Below, one piece after another: positions 8,702-8,974 of a DNA stretch of 8,974 bases (position 1 is the stretch's first letter; every line of letters begins with the position of its first letter). The position numbers were made by a program, and so were the translations under genes. Origin of the DNA: JADKCL01 sp046050405 (lineage in GTDB: Bacteria; Bacteroidota; Bacteroidia; J057; JADKCL01). Under the pieces are notes generated by a model. It was not told where the DNA came from and searched no databases. It saw only the letters and a program-made list of their open reading frames with translations. The stretch lies in the NCBI GenBank assembly GCA_046050405.1, contig JBJOPY010000324.1, forward strand, positions 1-8,974, given 5' to 3'.

Positions 8702-8738
8702 GCTGCCGGCAGCGGACGATGAAACGTTTCGTCGTTTC
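8702..8738 (+). other. Two short palindromes between the macroglobulin gene and pbpC
   Basis: GCTGCCGGCAGC (8702-8713) is a perfect 12-base palindrome. GAAACGTTTC (8721-8730) is a perfect 10-base palindrome, and its GAAACG arm can also pair with CGTTTC at 8733-8738 across a 6-base loop. No T-run follows either, so they are not convincing terminators. They may be an operator, an mRNA structure between two co-transcribed genes, or chance. Confidence 0.25.
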
Positions 8739-8765
8739 CACTGCTGACGAGTCGCCACCACGAAG

Positions 8766-8974
8766 ATGATAAAAGCTTGGTCTGCCATTTGCACGGTTGG
8801 GCGGAAGCTCTTCCGCCCGTGCTGGAAGCTGGTGCTTTGGTTTGCCGCCTTCGGAATCTGGTGGCAGTTCTTCCTCCTCCCCCGGCAGCTCTTCAATGAT
8901 CCGCTCTCCACAGTGCTCGAGGACCGGGATGGCAACCTTCTGGGAGCCCGCATCGCCGCCGATGGCCAATGGCG
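8766..8974 (+). CDS. pbpC: Penicillin-binding protein 1C, N-terminal part (3' end outside window)
   Basis: Only the first 69 codons are present, with no stop before the window edge. The N-terminus is a basic stretch followed by a single membrane segment at about residues 22-38. It runs into the sequence characteristic of PBP1C just before the glycosyltransferase domain: L-F-N-D-P (42-46), S-T-V-L-E-D-R-D-G (48-56), L-L-G-A-R-I-A (58-64) and D-G-Q-W (66-69). PBP1C is a class A, bifunctional murein synthase anchored in the inner membrane, with periplasmic glycosyltransferase and transpeptidase domains; neither domain is visible here. A TGA in frame at 8745-8747 makes ATG 8766 the first available start. 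No good ribosome binding site precedes it. The gene lies 83 bases after the alpha-2-macroglobulin gene on the same strand, which matches the known bacterial pairing and supports the call. Confidence 0.93.
   Translation, partial: MIKAWSAICTVGRKLFRPCWKLVLWFAAFGIWWQFFLLPRQLFNDPLSTVLEDRDGNLLGARIAADGQW

Noticed and set aside
8683..8765. Intrinsic terminator after the macroglobulin gene
   Set aside because: The inverted repeats are short and have no T-run after them, and the next gene is its usual partner, for which read-through transcription is plausible.

Overview
The window looks like chromosomal DNA from a member of the Bacteroidota with moderately high GC (mid-to-high fifties percent by eye, not counted). 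Three things suggest this. The first gene belongs to the DUF5916 family, which is typical of that phylum. The large alpha-2-macroglobulin has the Cys-flanked, acidic, Tyr-rich insert followed by an R-D-N-P-C motif that I associate with Bacteroidota members of the family. No start codon has a well-placed Shine-Dalgarno sequence, which is usual in the phylum. The exact lineage cannot be fixed from the sequence; a high-GC group such as the Saprospiria is only a guess.

Layout: four genes, all on the + strand. (1) 2-1588 is the 3' part of a DUF5916 protein, probably an outer-membrane beta-barrel; its start lies outside the window. (2) 1768-2811 is a complete membrane-anchored or periplasmic di-haem cytochrome c. 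(3) 3043-8682 is a complete 1879-residue alpha-2-macroglobulin lipoprotein with an intact thioester site. (4) 8766 to the window end is the first 69 codons of pbpC (penicillin-binding protein 1C), cut by the window edge. The gaps of 179, 231 and 83 bases contain short inverted repeats and AT-rich stretches that could hold promoters, but no further gene, tRNA, mobile element or CRISPR array that I can see.

The alpha-2-macroglobulin and pbpC form the well-known bacterial pairing in which a periplasmic protease trap accompanies a peptidoglycan glycosyltransferase/transpeptidase. The usual interpretation is defence and repair of the cell envelope: the macroglobulin captures proteases that breach the outer membrane while PBP1C repairs murein. 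The DUF5916 protein and cytochrome also act in the envelope, but nothing in the sequence ties them functionally to this pair.

I found no clear evidence of a previously undescribed system. The points most worth checking are a cysteine pair in the cytochrome, where one Cys aligns by spacing with the haem-ligand Cys of TsdA-type thiosulfate dehydrogenases, and the Cys-bracketed acidic/aromatic insert in the macroglobulin.
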